A DNA stretch of 64,000 nt from SW4 sp042466115. Lineage in GTDB: Bacteria > Pseudomonadota > Alphaproteobacteria > Rhodobacterales > Rhodobacteraceae. The position numbers and the translations under genes were made by a program. Under the pieces are notes generated by a model. It made no database searches and was not told the origin of the DNA. It saw only the letters and a program-made list of their open reading frames with translations. The stretch is taken from the NCBI RefSeq assembly GCF_042466115.1, contig NZ_JAXHBQ010000001.1, positions 992,001 to 1,056,000 of the forward strand. Direction: 5' to 3'. Position 1 is the first letter of the stretch. Each line of letters begins with the position of its first letter. This document shows positions 27,311-35,918 of this stretch, piece after piece.

Positions 27311-28348
27311 GTGTCGCACCCTTACGAAAACCTTCCTTCACAGGCATTTTGGCGCACGGGCACGACGGCAGACGGCCTGGCGCAACTGCATGTGCCAAAG
27401 TTCCTTGTGAGCGCGAAAACGCGGGTCGCGACCGCCGGAAGCTGCTTTGCGCAGCATATCGCGCAGGCCTTGCGCGGCGCAGGCGTCAACGTGCTTGATG
27501 CCGAACCGCGCCCTGTGACAATGGACGAAACCATCTGCAAAACGTTTGGCTACGGTCTGTTTTCAGGCCGCTATGGTAATATCTACACCGCCCGCCAGAT
27601 GGTGCAGCTGTTGCAGGACATGACAGATGGCGCACCCGATCCGCGATTTGTCTGGGCCAAGGGCGCGCGCTTTGTCGATGCGTTTCGCCCCACCGTCGAA
27701 CCTGAAGGGTTGGAAACGGTGCAAGAGGTGCTGTTTCACCGTGGATACCACCTTGCACGCACGGCACAGATGCTGCGCAACACGGATGTGTTCATCTTTA
27801 CCCTTGGCCTGACCGAATGCTGGGAAGACATCGAAACCAAACGTGTTTTCCCCATGTGTCCGGGCACGGTCGCAGGCACGTTTGACGCCAACGCGCACCG
27901 TTTTCGCAACTTTACCCACGCCGAGGTGCTGGCCGATCTGGTGCGGATGCGCGACCTGTTGCTGGGCTTTAACCCCGGAATGCGGGTATTGCTGACGGTG
28001 TCGCCTGTTCCCCTGACGGCGACCGCCGCGCAGACCCATGTGGTGCCCGCCACGACCTATTCCAAAGCCGTTTTGCGTGCCGCCGCGGGCGAGGCTGTCG
28101 CGAATTTCACGGATATCGACTATTTCCCGTCCTATGAAATCATCACGTCGCACGCAGTTGGCGGCCCATGGTTTGGCGACAATAAACGCTCCGTGCGCCC
28201 CGAAGGTGTCGCGCAGGTGATGCAGGTTTTCCTGGCGGCACACGGCCTTGCACCACAACTTGTTACCAACACCCCTGCCCCCGCAGCGCAGGACGATGAA
28301 GACGATCCGGTTTGCGATGAACTGCTGCTGGATGCCTTTGCCAAATGA
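27311..28348 (+). CDS. GSCFA-domain protein (SGNH-hydrolase-like)
   Basis: A 345-residue protein with the family-defining TAGSCFAQHIAQAL at about 40-53, the block FTLGLTECWED, and a C-terminal DNKRSVRPEGVAQVM that takes the place of the SGNH Asp/His block. GSCFA proteins resemble SGNH esterases and are often found near polysaccharide genes, but their reaction is unproven. It overlaps the next gene by 4 nt (ATGA), so the two are co-translated. No signal peptide is visible, pointing to the cytoplasm. Confidence 0.88.
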   Translation: MSHPYENLPSQAFWRTGTTADGLAQLHVPKFLVSAKTRVATAGSCFAQHIAQALRGAGVNVLDAEPRPVTMDETICKTFGYGLFSGRYGNIYTARQMVQLLQDMTDGAPDPRFVWAKGARFVDAFRPTVEPEGLETVQEVLFHRGYHLARTAQMLRNTDVFIFTLGLTECWEDIETKRVFPMCPGTVAGTFDANAHRFRNFTHAEVLADLVRMRDLLLGFNPGMRVLLTVSPVPLTATAAQTHVVPATTYSKAVLRAAAGEAVANFTDIDYFPSYEIITSHAVGGPWFGDNKRSVRPEGVAQVMQVFLAAHGLAPQLVTNTPAPAAQDDEDDPVCDELLLDAFAK

Positions 28349-29151
28349 CAAAACGCATCGTCATGTTCGGCAACTCCCACCTTGCCGCCCAGAAATTTGC
28401 CTTGCGCGACACGCCTGATGCATGGCCTGACATGAACATCACCTTTGTTGGCGCGCACAAGAACCAGCTTTTGGAAACCGATATCACAGATGGCATCCTG
28501 CGCCCGGCCTCCGAGGCGGCCATACGCACATTTGCGACCTTGAATAAGCTGCAAGACCTTGATCTTGCAGCATGTGACGCGGTTGCGATTTCCGGATGCC
28601 AGATCACCTTCAATCTGGCTTCGGTGCTTTATAAGGATGCACGCTGGCTTGGTTTGCCCTCGCTTGCCGCGTTGCAAGACCCCGCACAGATGCGCGAGCG
28701 CCTTGTGTCACCCAGCCTGTTTGATACCTGCCTGCGGGCCGAAGTCGCAAAAACGATCGGCGCGCGCCTTGCTGAAAAAATTCGCGATGCGGCGCCCGAT
28801 TTGCCGATCTATGTCCTAAGCCAGCCACGGGTTGGCGAACGTGTGTTGCTGGGGGGCAAGAAGCTGACCACCGGTCACTTGCGCATTTTGAAAAAGGGGG
28901 ACGGCGCGGCCCTGTCGGCGCGCTTTGATCGCGTGGTGACAGATATGCTGGCTGAAACTGGCATCACGTTTCTGGCGCAGCCTGATGACACCCGCGCCCA
29001 GCACATCCTGACGGCTGAACCATTTACCAACGGCGCGATGCGGCTTGCCCGCGAAGATCGCCACAAGCAACCCAAAGATGACATCCTGCATGCAAACGCC
29101 GCTTACGGGGCGGTAACGCTGACACAGTTGCAGGCGGCCCTGACGGCCTAG
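28345..29151 (+). CDS. SGNH-like protein of unknown function, partner of GSCFA gene
   Basis: The 268-residue protein opens with RIVMFGNSHLAAQK, where GNSH replaces the usual GDS of SGNH esterase block I, and closes with DDILHANAAYG, matching the DxxHxN form of the catalytic Asp/His block. A middle AISGCQITFN may be block II or III. So it looks like a second SGNH-fold protein translated together with GSCFA. I do not recognise a named family beyond this. A role in acyl modification of a surface glycan is only an inference. Confidence 0.72.
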   Translation: MTKRIVMFGNSHLAAQKFALRDTPDAWPDMNITFVGAHKNQLLETDITDGILRPASEAAIRTFATLNKLQDLDLAACDAVAISGCQITFNLASVLYKDARWLGLPSLAALQDPAQMRERLVSPSLFDTCLRAEVAKTIGARLAEKIRDAAPDLPIYVLSQPRVGERVLLGGKKLTTGHLRILKKGDGAALSARFDRVVTDMLAETGITFLAQPDDTRAQHILTAEPFTNGAMRLAREDRHKQPKDDILHANAAYGAVTLTQLQAALTA

Positions 29152-30251
29152 CCCACGTGGAAAAGGGTCGCGAACAGCTTGGGGTCAAGGCTGTCGGCGG
29201 CGAATGTGTCGCCCTCGGTCAAGACCGACACGGCGTCATGGCTGTGCAGGCTTTCCTGATGGCTGGCGACCACACGGAAATCGCGAATGCGTTGATCCTG
29301 TTGCAGTTTTTCGCAAAACGATCGCGCTGCATCCTCGACGAAAATCGGGTTGGCGGCGTTCAGTTCGGCAAAGGCCTGTTCATCCTCGCGTTTGACCATG
29401 ACTTGCGTTTCGGTCGGAACAGCCGCGCGGCAGATATCAATCAGATCCTCGAACCACAGGCAGGGCGCATCCTGCTCCAGTTCCACGGAAATCCGCGCGA
29501 CAGATCGCTGCGAATGGGGTGTCGCCAACTGCCCGCGAAACTGGCGGGCATGTTCGGATAGTTCCAGCGAACAAGGGCAGGTGCTGGAATAAACGTAATC
29601 CAGATGCACGATCTTTTTCGCGACACCCTTCTGTTCGATCAACTCCAGCGCGATGTCGTAATACTGGAACCCCTCCAGCCCCGACCGCAGGCTTTGCACC
29701 TGCACGGGGAAGGAAAACCGCATCTGGATACGGGCGTCAAAACTGTCCAGATCGGCCTTGTAGGCCTCAAGCGCGCGTTCGATCACCTCGAAACTGAATG
29801 TCTCGCCCGCGTGCTTGTAAAAGGTGCGCATGATGCGGGACATGTTGATGCCCTTCTTTTCCGCCTCAAGGCTAACAGTGCCGGTCACGCTGGTTTCCAG
29901 CGTCAGGTCGCCGTTGTCACGGGTGTGGAACCGGATGGGCAGGCGGAAATTGCTGATCCCGACGTGCTGGATTTGCCGCTGTGCTCCGCGGATCAGACTG
30001 GATGGGCCGTTTTGCAAATCAGGCAGCATGGCGCGATAGGCCTCGTCCACCGCGAAATCTTCGGGATAGGCGCGCGCCAAAGCCGGGTAGTTGGGCAATT
30101 CCGATCCGGGGATCAGGCGCGACACCAGCGGATCAAGGGTCGCGACCTCTTCGGCGCTGGCATCCGCAGCCCAGCGGCGCAACAATGCCAGCGCATCCTC
30201 GGCCTCGGCACGGCTGGGCGTGCGGTCCATATCGGGCTGGTGAATGTTCAT
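29148..30251 (-). CDS. folE2: GTP cyclohydrolase FolE2
   Basis: FolE2 (GTP cyclohydrolase IB) makes dihydroneopterin triphosphate from GTP, the first folate step; it is structurally distinct from FolE and uses various metals. The 367-residue protein has VGISNFRLPIRF, SRIMRTFY, the metal-binding Cys in STCPCSLELS and a conserved Glu in ISVELEQDAP. Chosen ATG has GGGGGA before it. The frame stays open 39 codons further, with a second ATG at 30353 also preceded by AAGG, so a longer form is possible. It lies downstream of metZ on the same strand. Its 3' end overlaps the SGNH gene by 4 nt, convergently. Confidence 0.93.
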   Translation of the reverse strand: MNIHQPDMDRTPSRAEAEDALALLRRWAADASAEEVATLDPLVSRLIPGSELPNYPALARAYPEDFAVDEAYRAMLPDLQNGPSSLIRGAQRQIQHVGISNFRLPIRFHTRDNGDLTLETSVTGTVSLEAEKKGINMSRIMRTFYKHAGETFSFEVIERALEAYKADLDSFDARIQMRFSFPVQVQSLRSGLEGFQYYDIALELIEQKGVAKKIVHLDYVYSSTCPCSLELSEHARQFRGQLATPHSQRSVARISVELEQDAPCLWFEDLIDICRAAVPTETQVMVKREDEQAFAELNAANPIFVEDAARSFCEKLQQDQRIRDFRVVASHQESLHSHDAVSVLTEGDTFAADSLDPKLFATLFHVG

Positions 30252-30404
30252 GGCGTCCCCCTTTGACGTGGTGCCGTTGATACGGGCGTCACGTGACAGT
30301 TTTCCAACGAAGTCATTCAGATTACGCTGAAAAGCATCTTTTGGATCAGTCATATCTGGGCCTTTCACGCAAGAAGCAGCAGCCTAGCACGCAGGCGCGC
30401 GCTT

Positions 30405-31583
30405 TCACACCTTATCAAGTGCTGCCAGCAAATCGGCAATCAAATCATCGGGGTGTTCCAGCCCCACTGACAGGCGCACCAACCCCATGGAAATGCCCAA
30501 AATGTCCTTTTGGTCCTGTGGCAGGCGTTGATGGGTCGTGGTTGCAGGGTGCGTGACGATGGATTTGGCATCGGCAAAGTTGTTGGAAATCGTGAAAACC
30601 TCAAGCGCATTCAGGAACTTGAAACAGGCGTCCCGCCCGCCGGCAATTTCAAAGGCCAGCACGGTGCCGCCGCTGTCGGCCTGCGCCAGCGCCAGCGCCT
30701 GTTGCGGGTGATCGCCGTGGGTCGGGTAGCGCAGGGTTGTCAGTTTCGGATGGCCCGCCAAGGCATTGGCCACCTGCACCGCCGCTGCCGCCTGCGCGCG
30801 CACCCGCAAATCCAGCGTTTCCAACGCCTTGAGGTGGGTCCAAGCCGCAAAAGGGTTCATCGCCCCGCCGGTGTGTTTGACATAAGCCTCGATCGGTCCG
30901 CGGATCAATTCACGCGATCCGCAAATCGCCCCGCCCAGCACCCGGCCCTGCCCGTCGATGTGTTTTGTCGTGGACACAAGCGCCAGATCGGCCCCGCAAT
31001 CGCGCGCATAGGAATAAACGGGCGTGGCCATGGCATCATCGGCCAGCACCAGCGCGCCGACCTTGTGCGCGGCCTTTACCACATGGCGCATATCGACCAC
31101 TTCCAGTGTCGGGTTTGAAATGCTCTCAAAGAACACCAGCCGCGTGTCGGCGCGAATGGCTGCGTCCCATGCCGCGTTATCCGTGCCGTCCACCAGCGTG
31201 ATTTCAACGCCGAACCGCGCAAGGATGTCTTCAAGCACATAAAGGCAGGATCCAAACAGCGCGCGTGATGAAACAACATGATCGCCCGCTTTCAGTAGTG
31301 CCATCAGCGCGCCACTGACGGCCGACATGCCGGAATTGCAGGCAAAGCAGTCTTCGTAACCCAAAAGGGCCGCTAGACGGTCCTCGAACATGCGCACGGT
31401 CGGGTTGCCGTAGCGGGCATAGATGAATTCGTCGTCACCTGATTTCAGGAACCGTGCTTCGGCGTCCTCGGCACTCGGATAAACAAACCCTTGGGTGAGA
31501 AAAATCGCCTCGCTCAGCTCGCCATACTGGCTGCGGCGCGTGCCCGTGTGCACTGCCTTGGTGCGTTTATCCCAGTCTGCCAT
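30405..31583 (-). CDS. metZ: O-succinylhomoserine sulfhydrylase
   Basis: MetZ makes homocysteine from O-succinylhomoserine and sulfide, in methionine synthesis. The 392-residue PLP enzyme of the Cys/Met-metabolism family has the PLP-binding Lys in VSTTKHIDGQGRVLGG, the substrate-phosphate region YARYGNPT, and ends near LSVGLEHPDDLIADL. AAGGGGA precedes the ATG at 31583. A SAM-II riboswitch and a terminator lie in its leader, so expression falls when SAM is plentiful. Other names, metY or O-acetylhomoserine sulfhydrylase, cannot be fully excluded, but the starting MADWDKRTKAVHTG and length fit MetZ. Confidence 0.95.
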   Translation of the reverse strand: MADWDKRTKAVHTGTRRSQYGELSEAIFLTQGFVYPSAEDAEARFLKSGDDEFIYARYGNPTVRMFEDRLAALLGYEDCFACNSGMSAVSGALMALLKAGDHVVSSRALFGSCLYVLEDILARFGVEITLVDGTDNAAWDAAIRADTRLVFFESISNPTLEVVDMRHVVKAAHKVGALVLADDAMATPVYSYARDCGADLALVSTTKHIDGQGRVLGGAICGSRELIRGPIEAYVKHTGGAMNPFAAWTHLKALETLDLRVRAQAAAAVQVANALAGHPKLTTLRYPTHGDHPQQALALAQADSGGTVLAFEIAGGRDACFKFLNALEVFTISNNFADAKSIVTHPATTTHQRLPQDQKDILGISMGLVRLSVGLEHPDDLIADLLAALDKV

Positions 31584-31602
31584 GTGTCTGTCCCCTTGGC
31601 AC

Positions 31603-31633
31603 AAAAAAACCCGACACCGGTCAGGTATCGGGC
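31603..31633 (-). terminator. Intrinsic terminator in the metZ leader
   Basis: On the minus strand CCCGATACC and GGTGTCGGG form an imperfect 9-bp stem followed by seven Ts. It sits about 13 nt after the SAM-II aptamer and about 20 nt before the metZ start codon, the position expected for a riboswitch expression platform. Confidence 0.85.
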
Positions 31634-31645
31634 TGTTCATCCCTC

Positions 31646-31700
31646 ACCCTTTTAGCGGCATGTTTAACGTGGCCCGCAATCCGGTAACAAATCGCCACAT
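31646..31700 (-). ncRNA. SAM-II riboswitch upstream of metZ
   Basis: On the minus strand the sequence reads GTGGC, a T-rich loop (GATTTGTTACC), GGATTGCGG, then GCCAC, so GTGGC/GCCAC form P1. It is followed by GTTAAACATGCCGCTAAAAGGG, with the GCTAAAA(A)GGG tail diagnostic of the SAM-II pseudoknot. SAM-II aptamers are known from alphaproteobacterial metA, metX, metZ and metC leaders and repress on binding S-adenosylmethionine. Here the aptamer is followed directly by a terminator hairpin. Confidence 0.92.
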
Positions 31701-31740
31701 CGCGTCATTACGCCCAGTGCGGCGTGGGGTCAAGAACACG

Positions 31741-32352
31741 TCAGTCGCTTTTGCTTTCATCCGCTTCGATCAGGAAATGCTGTAGCGCGTATATCTGCGA
31801 CCACATGAACACGATCAGCGCAGCCGGAAAGGCAAAGGTCTCCAGCGTGACCCATGTCGCCTCGCTCATCGTGCGCCAGATCACTTCGTTGGCCACGGCC
31901 ATGGCCAGAAACATCCAGACGATCCGGCGGGTAAAGATCATCCAGCCCTCCATCTGCATGGGCAGGAATTCCCCCATGACATATTCCAGAAACGAGCGCC
32001 CGCGCAGCAGACCAAACCCGAGGATCGCAGCGAAAACACCATAAACGATCGTCGTTTTCATCTTGAAGAATGTCTCGTCATTGAACCACGCTGTCAGGCC
32101 GCCGAAAAAGATCACCATGAAGGCGGTAAACACCTGCATGCGGCTGATCTTGCGGGTCAAGGCCCATAGCACCGCCATCGCCCCCAGCAACAGCGGGATC
32201 AGCACCAGCGCAGCGACGATAAAGCCGGAATAATCAGTGCCGGCAAAGGTATATGTCTCGTCCTTGATCCAGATGTAGATCAGGAAAAAGGCGATTGTCG
32301 GCCCCAGTTCAAGGGTCTGTTTCAGGACGGGGTTGATTTTGCGTTCTGTCAT
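31741..32352 (-). CDS. yciB: Inner membrane septation-type protein, YciB/IspZ family
   Basis: A 203-residue polytopic protein with five or so helices, beginning PVLKQTLELGPTIAFFLIYI, where LGP is characteristic of the YciB/intracellular septation protein A family. YciB is linked to cell envelope synthesis and division. Motifs FFGGLTAWFNDETFFKMKTT and VWMFLAMAVANEVIWR agree with the family. It is the last gene of an ftsY-hypothetical-EamA-yciB run, starting 9 nt after the EamA gene ends. Confidence 0.92.
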   Translation of the reverse strand: MTERKINPVLKQTLELGPTIAFFLIYIWIKDETYTFAGTDYSGFIVAALVLIPLLLGAMAVLWALTRKISRMQVFTAFMVIFFGGLTAWFNDETFFKMKTTIVYGVFAAILGFGLLRGRSFLEYVMGEFLPMQMEGWMIFTRRIVWMFLAMAVANEVIWRTMSEATWVTLETFAFPAALIVFMWSQIYALQHFLIEADESKSD

Positions 32353-32361
32353 GTCAGCCTT

Positions 32362-33264
32362 TTATCCGCCCATTTCCACAATAACAGCCCCCAAAGCGAT
32401 CAGGCCCATCAGGAACAATCGCCGCGGGCCAACCTTTTCGCCCAGGATGAACCAGCCGATCAGCGCCGCGAACACCGTCGAGGTTTCGCGCAGCACCGCC
32501 GCCTCGCCCACCTTGTCCAGCCGCGTGGCCAGCATGACACCGCCAAAACTGACCCATGCTATGACCGCCCCCGCCGCCCCGCGCCGCAAAAGCGACCCGA
32601 TGCCACCAGGTGCGCCGTAACGGCGCACACGTGCCCAGGCGATTAGCGGGAAATCCAGCGCCGTGATGAAAAAGAACCACGCCAGAAAGGTGAACGGATT
32701 GGCCGACTGGCGGATGCCCCAGGCATCGTAAACCGTATAAAGCGCCACCGTCATCCCGCCCAGCAATGCCCAGACCAGCCCGATCTGCAAACCGCGCCGA
32801 TCCAGCGTTTCCTCGCCCAGATTGCGCAGGGCAAGCAACAGCATAGCGCCCGAAAGGCAGGCGACTCCGGCCCATTGCGCAGGCGTGAAATGTTCGTGAA
32901 ACAGCACCGATGCGGCCAGCACCGTCACCAGCGGCCCCGTGCCGCGAATGACCGGATAGACGACCGTATAGGCGGCGCGTTCATAGGCCATCGCCACTGT
33001 CACCTTATAGGCAAAATGGATGACCAGCGCGCCTGCAAGAATGGCAAAGGTCTGCCCGTTCGGCCAGGGCACGACAAACAGTGCAACAGGGGCCGATATC
33101 ACGACCAGCCAGCCGTCGATTGACCCGCGCATCAACCACGGATCGTGCTTGCCCTTTTGCAGCGCCCCGAACACTGCATGCGCCATGGCCGACACCAGCG
33201 CCAGCACCGTTGCCAGCTGCGCGCCCTGCGGCGTGCCCGCGATACTGACCAGCCAATCGCCCAT
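32362..33264 (-). CDS. EamA/DMT-family transporter (third in window)
   Basis: A 300-residue membrane protein with two EamA repeats. Landmarks are LVSAMAHAVFGALQKGKHD near the first helix and YPVIRGTGPLVTVLAASVLF before the repeat boundary. It lies 6 nt after the preceding secreted hypothetical and 9 nt before yciB, so it is one operon. No substrate can be inferred. Confidence 0.88.
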   Translation of the reverse strand: MGDWLVSIAGTPQGAQLATVLALVSAMAHAVFGALQKGKHDPWLMRGSIDGWLVVISAPVALFVVPWPNGQTFAILAGALVIHFAYKVTVAMAYERAAYTVVYPVIRGTGPLVTVLAASVLFHEHFTPAQWAGVACLSGAMLLLALRNLGEETLDRRGLQIGLVWALLGGMTVALYTVYDAWGIRQSANPFTFLAWFFFITALDFPLIAWARVRRYGAPGGIGSLLRRGAAGAVIAWVSFGGVMLATRLDKVGEAAVLRETSTVFAALIGWFILGEKVGPRRLFLMGLIALGAVIVEMGG

Positions 33265-33270
33265 GTTTGC

Positions 33271-34173
33271 CTAGTCCGTCTGCCCCGTGGCAGGGGACCA
33301 GTCAGCACCAAGGGTCATACCGTCAAGCAGCACCGCAAGGCCGCCGTTTTCAACGGTATCAACCCACTCCATCGCTGCGAAGACACCGACCTGCATAAGG
33401 CCAAATCCGGCCTCGGAATCCAGTGACAGCTCAAGCCGCCCCTTTGGGCGCGGCAATTCACCGGCAAAGCCGGTGATTTCCGCACGGCTCGCATCATCCA
33501 CAAACCCGTCTGGCAGTTGCGAGATCAGGTCGAACGCCGCCGCGCGCTGCGCATCAGGGCTGCCGCGCATCGCCATGTCGCCGCCAAATCCAAAGGGGTT
33601 TTCATGCTCGCCCGAAAGCGTCATTTCAAACAACCCCGCCTTGAACGCGACCGATCCCATGCTGACCTGCATCATCGACTTGGACGACAGGAAAACCCGT
33701 TCAAACACCATCGACCCTGCGATCAAATCGCCCGCATCAGACCCGAATTCGGCCCGTTCAACGATCACCTGACCCGAATTCGGGAGTTGGCGCAACACGG
33801 CCCACAACCGCAACGACGGGCGCGCGGTGTTTACAACACCGCCCTCCAACTCGTCGGGGTCCAGCCCAGTCACGGCAAACTCCAGCGCCAGCGGCGGGAT
33901 GCCCTCATTGATAAAGCGCGCGATGTCTTCGGCGCGCCACGTCATGTCGTCAAAGCGCGACTCGCCGAATACCGGATCGCTGCCCCGCACCGCGCACCAG
34001 CCCTGCGGCGTCACCCGCACCGATGCCCCAAGACGGCGGTCGGTTGTGTCGCCTTCGTTCATCAACAGGTTGAAGGCCTCCCAAGATTCGCTGCAATCGG
34101 ACATGCTCATCCGGCCAAAGGCGCCGGCCTGCGTTCCTGCCAGCAAGGCGGCTGTGATCAGTAGCTTTTTCAT
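33271..34173 (-). CDS. Secreted or periplasmic protein of unknown function
   Basis: The 300-residue protein begins with a signal peptide (MKKLLITAALLAGTQAGAFG). The mature part has a pair of cysteines near the N-terminus (SDCSESW and GWCAVRG) that could form a disulfide, and is otherwise beta-rich with several repeats of the type SLRLWAVLRQL and GRLELSLDSEAGFG. It overlaps ftsY by 4 nt (ATGA). I do not recognise the family. Confidence 0.8.
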   Translation of the reverse strand: MKKLLITAALLAGTQAGAFGRMSMSDCSESWEAFNLLMNEGDTTDRRLGASVRVTPQGWCAVRGSDPVFGESRFDDMTWRAEDIARFINEGIPPLALEFAVTGLDPDELEGGVVNTARPSLRLWAVLRQLPNSGQVIVERAEFGSDAGDLIAGSMVFERVFLSSKSMMQVSMGSVAFKAGLFEMTLSGEHENPFGFGGDMAMRGSPDAQRAAAFDLISQLPDGFVDDASRAEITGFAGELPRPKGRLELSLDSEAGFGLMQVGVFAAMEWVDTVENGGLAVLLDGMTLGADWSPATGQTD

Positions 34174-35858
34174 TGGTCCAATCCCGTCAATGCGGCGGCA
34201 AATTCCTGTGGATCAAAGGGCGACAAATCATCAATTTGTTCGCCCACCCCAATGGCATGGATCGGCAGGCCGAATTTATCCGCCAAGGCCACCAGCACGC
34301 CGCCCTTGGCCGTGCCGTCAAGTTTGGTCATGACAAGGCCGCTGACATCGGCCAATTCCTGAAACACCTTGACCTGGTTCAACGCGTTCTGCCCCGTTGT
34401 CGCATCAAGCACCAGCAGGGTGTTATGCGGCGCATCGGGGTCTTTCTTGCGGATCACGCGCACGATTTTCGACAGTTCTTCCATCAGGTCGGCGCGGTTT
34501 TGCAAACGCCCCGCCGTGTCGATCATCAACAGGTCCGCGCCATCGGCGGCGGCCTTTTCCATCGCGTCATAGGCCAGCGAGGCCGGATCAGACCCTTCGG
34601 GCGCTGTCAGAACCGGCACGCCCGCGCGATCCCCCCAAACCTGTAACTGTTCCACAGCGGCGGCGCGGAATGTGTCACCGGCGGCGATCACCACGGATTT
34701 TCCAGCGGCGCGGAACTGGCTGGCCAGCTTGCCGATGGTCGTGGTCTTGCCCGAACCGTTGACGCCGACCACCAGAACCACCTGCGGTTTCTTGGGGTAA
34801 AGCGGCATGGGTCGCGCGACCGGTTCCATGATGCGGGTCACTTCGGCGGCCAGCAACTCTTTGATTTCCTGCACGGAAAGCTTCTTGCCAAAGCGCCCTT
34901 CGGCCATGTTCGCGGTGACGCGCAGGGCCGTGTCGACGCCCATGTCAGCGGTGATCAACAGCTCCTCGAGGCGTTCCAGCATATCATCGTCCAGCTCGCG
35001 CCGGACCACGGTTTTCTTTTCACCACGCCCAAGCAAACGACCAAAGATGCCAGCCTTTTTGGCGGGTTCGTCGGGCGTGTCATCAAGCAGATCAACGGCG
35101 GGTTCCATGGGAACGGGGGCAGGCTCTTGCGGCTTTTCAGCCTCTTGCGCAGCAGCCTCCTGCGCGGCGCGGGCCTCGGCAGCGGCGCGGGCTTGTTCGG
35201 CGGCCAAGGCTTCCTCGGCCAGTCGCGCTTCTTCAGCCAAACGTTTTTCTTCGGCCAAACGGGCAGCTTCTGCCGCTTGGGCCTCATCGGCCAATCGTTT
35301 TTCCGCGGCAGCACGGGCGGCAGCGGCTTGTTGTTCGGCCTTGGCAGCGCGTTCGGCCTCGGCGGCGCGTTCGGCTTCCTCGCGCGCAGCCTTTTCAGCC
35401 CGCAACCTTGCTACTTCGGCGGCGTCTGCCGCGGCTTGCGCCTTGGCCAAGGCCTCGGCTTCGGCCTTGTCCTTAGCCGCCTGCGCCGCTTCCCGTGCGG
35501 CCGTTTCCGCGGCAAGCCTTTCCGCCGCGACCCGCTCGGCCTGTTCTGCGGCAATCCGTTCGGCCTCGGCCTTTTCTGCGGCAACCCTCTCGGCCTCAAC
35601 CCTTTCGGCTTCGGCCCGTTGTGCAGCGTCGCGCGCCGCCTCTCGCGCGGCCCGTTCCGCCTGTTCGCGCGCCGCGTCCTCGGCGGCAACGCGCGCAGCC
35701 TCAGCCGCCTCAGCCGCCTCTATGGCAGCCGTATCAACCTCTTGCCCGACCTCGACTTCTTCTTCCTCGCCACCGTCCTCGACGATGGCATCCAGCCCCT
35801 CCTCGATCTTGGACGAGGATTTGAACAGCTTGTCTTTCAGCTTTTTGAAAAAGGACAT
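34170..35858 (-). CDS. ftsY: Signal recognition particle receptor FtsY
   Basis: FtsY is the SRP receptor GTPase that docks ribosome-nascent chains to the SecYEG translocon. The C-terminal NG domain is complete: GVNGSGKTTTIGKLASQF (G1, near residue 370), GDTFRAAAVEQLQVW, DTAGRLQNRADLMEEL (G3) and TKLDGTAKGG (G4). The preceding A domain is long, about 250 residues, mostly Ala/Glu/Arg/Lys, predicted to be a helical coil. With 562 residues it is longer than many alphaproteobacterial FtsY. Upstream bases 35859-35918 separate it from the lysoplasmalogenase gene. Confidence 0.97.
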   Translation of the reverse strand: MSFFKKLKDKLFKSSSKIEEGLDAIVEDGGEEEEVEVGQEVDTAAIEAAEAAEAARVAAEDAAREQAERAAREAARDAAQRAEAERVEAERVAAEKAEAERIAAEQAERVAAERLAAETAAREAAQAAKDKAEAEALAKAQAAADAAEVARLRAEKAAREEAERAAEAERAAKAEQQAAAARAAAEKRLADEAQAAEAARLAEEKRLAEEARLAEEALAAEQARAAAEARAAQEAAAQEAEKPQEPAPVPMEPAVDLLDDTPDEPAKKAGIFGRLLGRGEKKTVVRRELDDDMLERLEELLITADMGVDTALRVTANMAEGRFGKKLSVQEIKELLAAEVTRIMEPVARPMPLYPKKPQVVLVVGVNGSGKTTTIGKLASQFRAAGKSVVIAAGDTFRAAAVEQLQVWGDRAGVPVLTAPEGSDPASLAYDAMEKAAADGADLLMIDTAGRLQNRADLMEELSKIVRVIRKKDPDAPHNTLLVLDATTGQNALNQVKVFQELADVSGLVMTKLDGTAKGGVLVALADKFGLPIHAIGVGEQIDDLSPFDPQEFAAALTGLDQ

Positions 35859-35918
35859 GGGAACCCTTGGACTAACCTTGCCCGTTCCACCTAATCCCCC
35901 CGCGCCCGATATGGAAGC

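Noticed and set aside
35089..35700. Long open plus-strand frames of Ser/Ala- and Phe/Gly-rich type opposite ftsY
   Set aside because: They mirror the Ala/Glu codon repeats of the FtsY A domain and have no independent signals.
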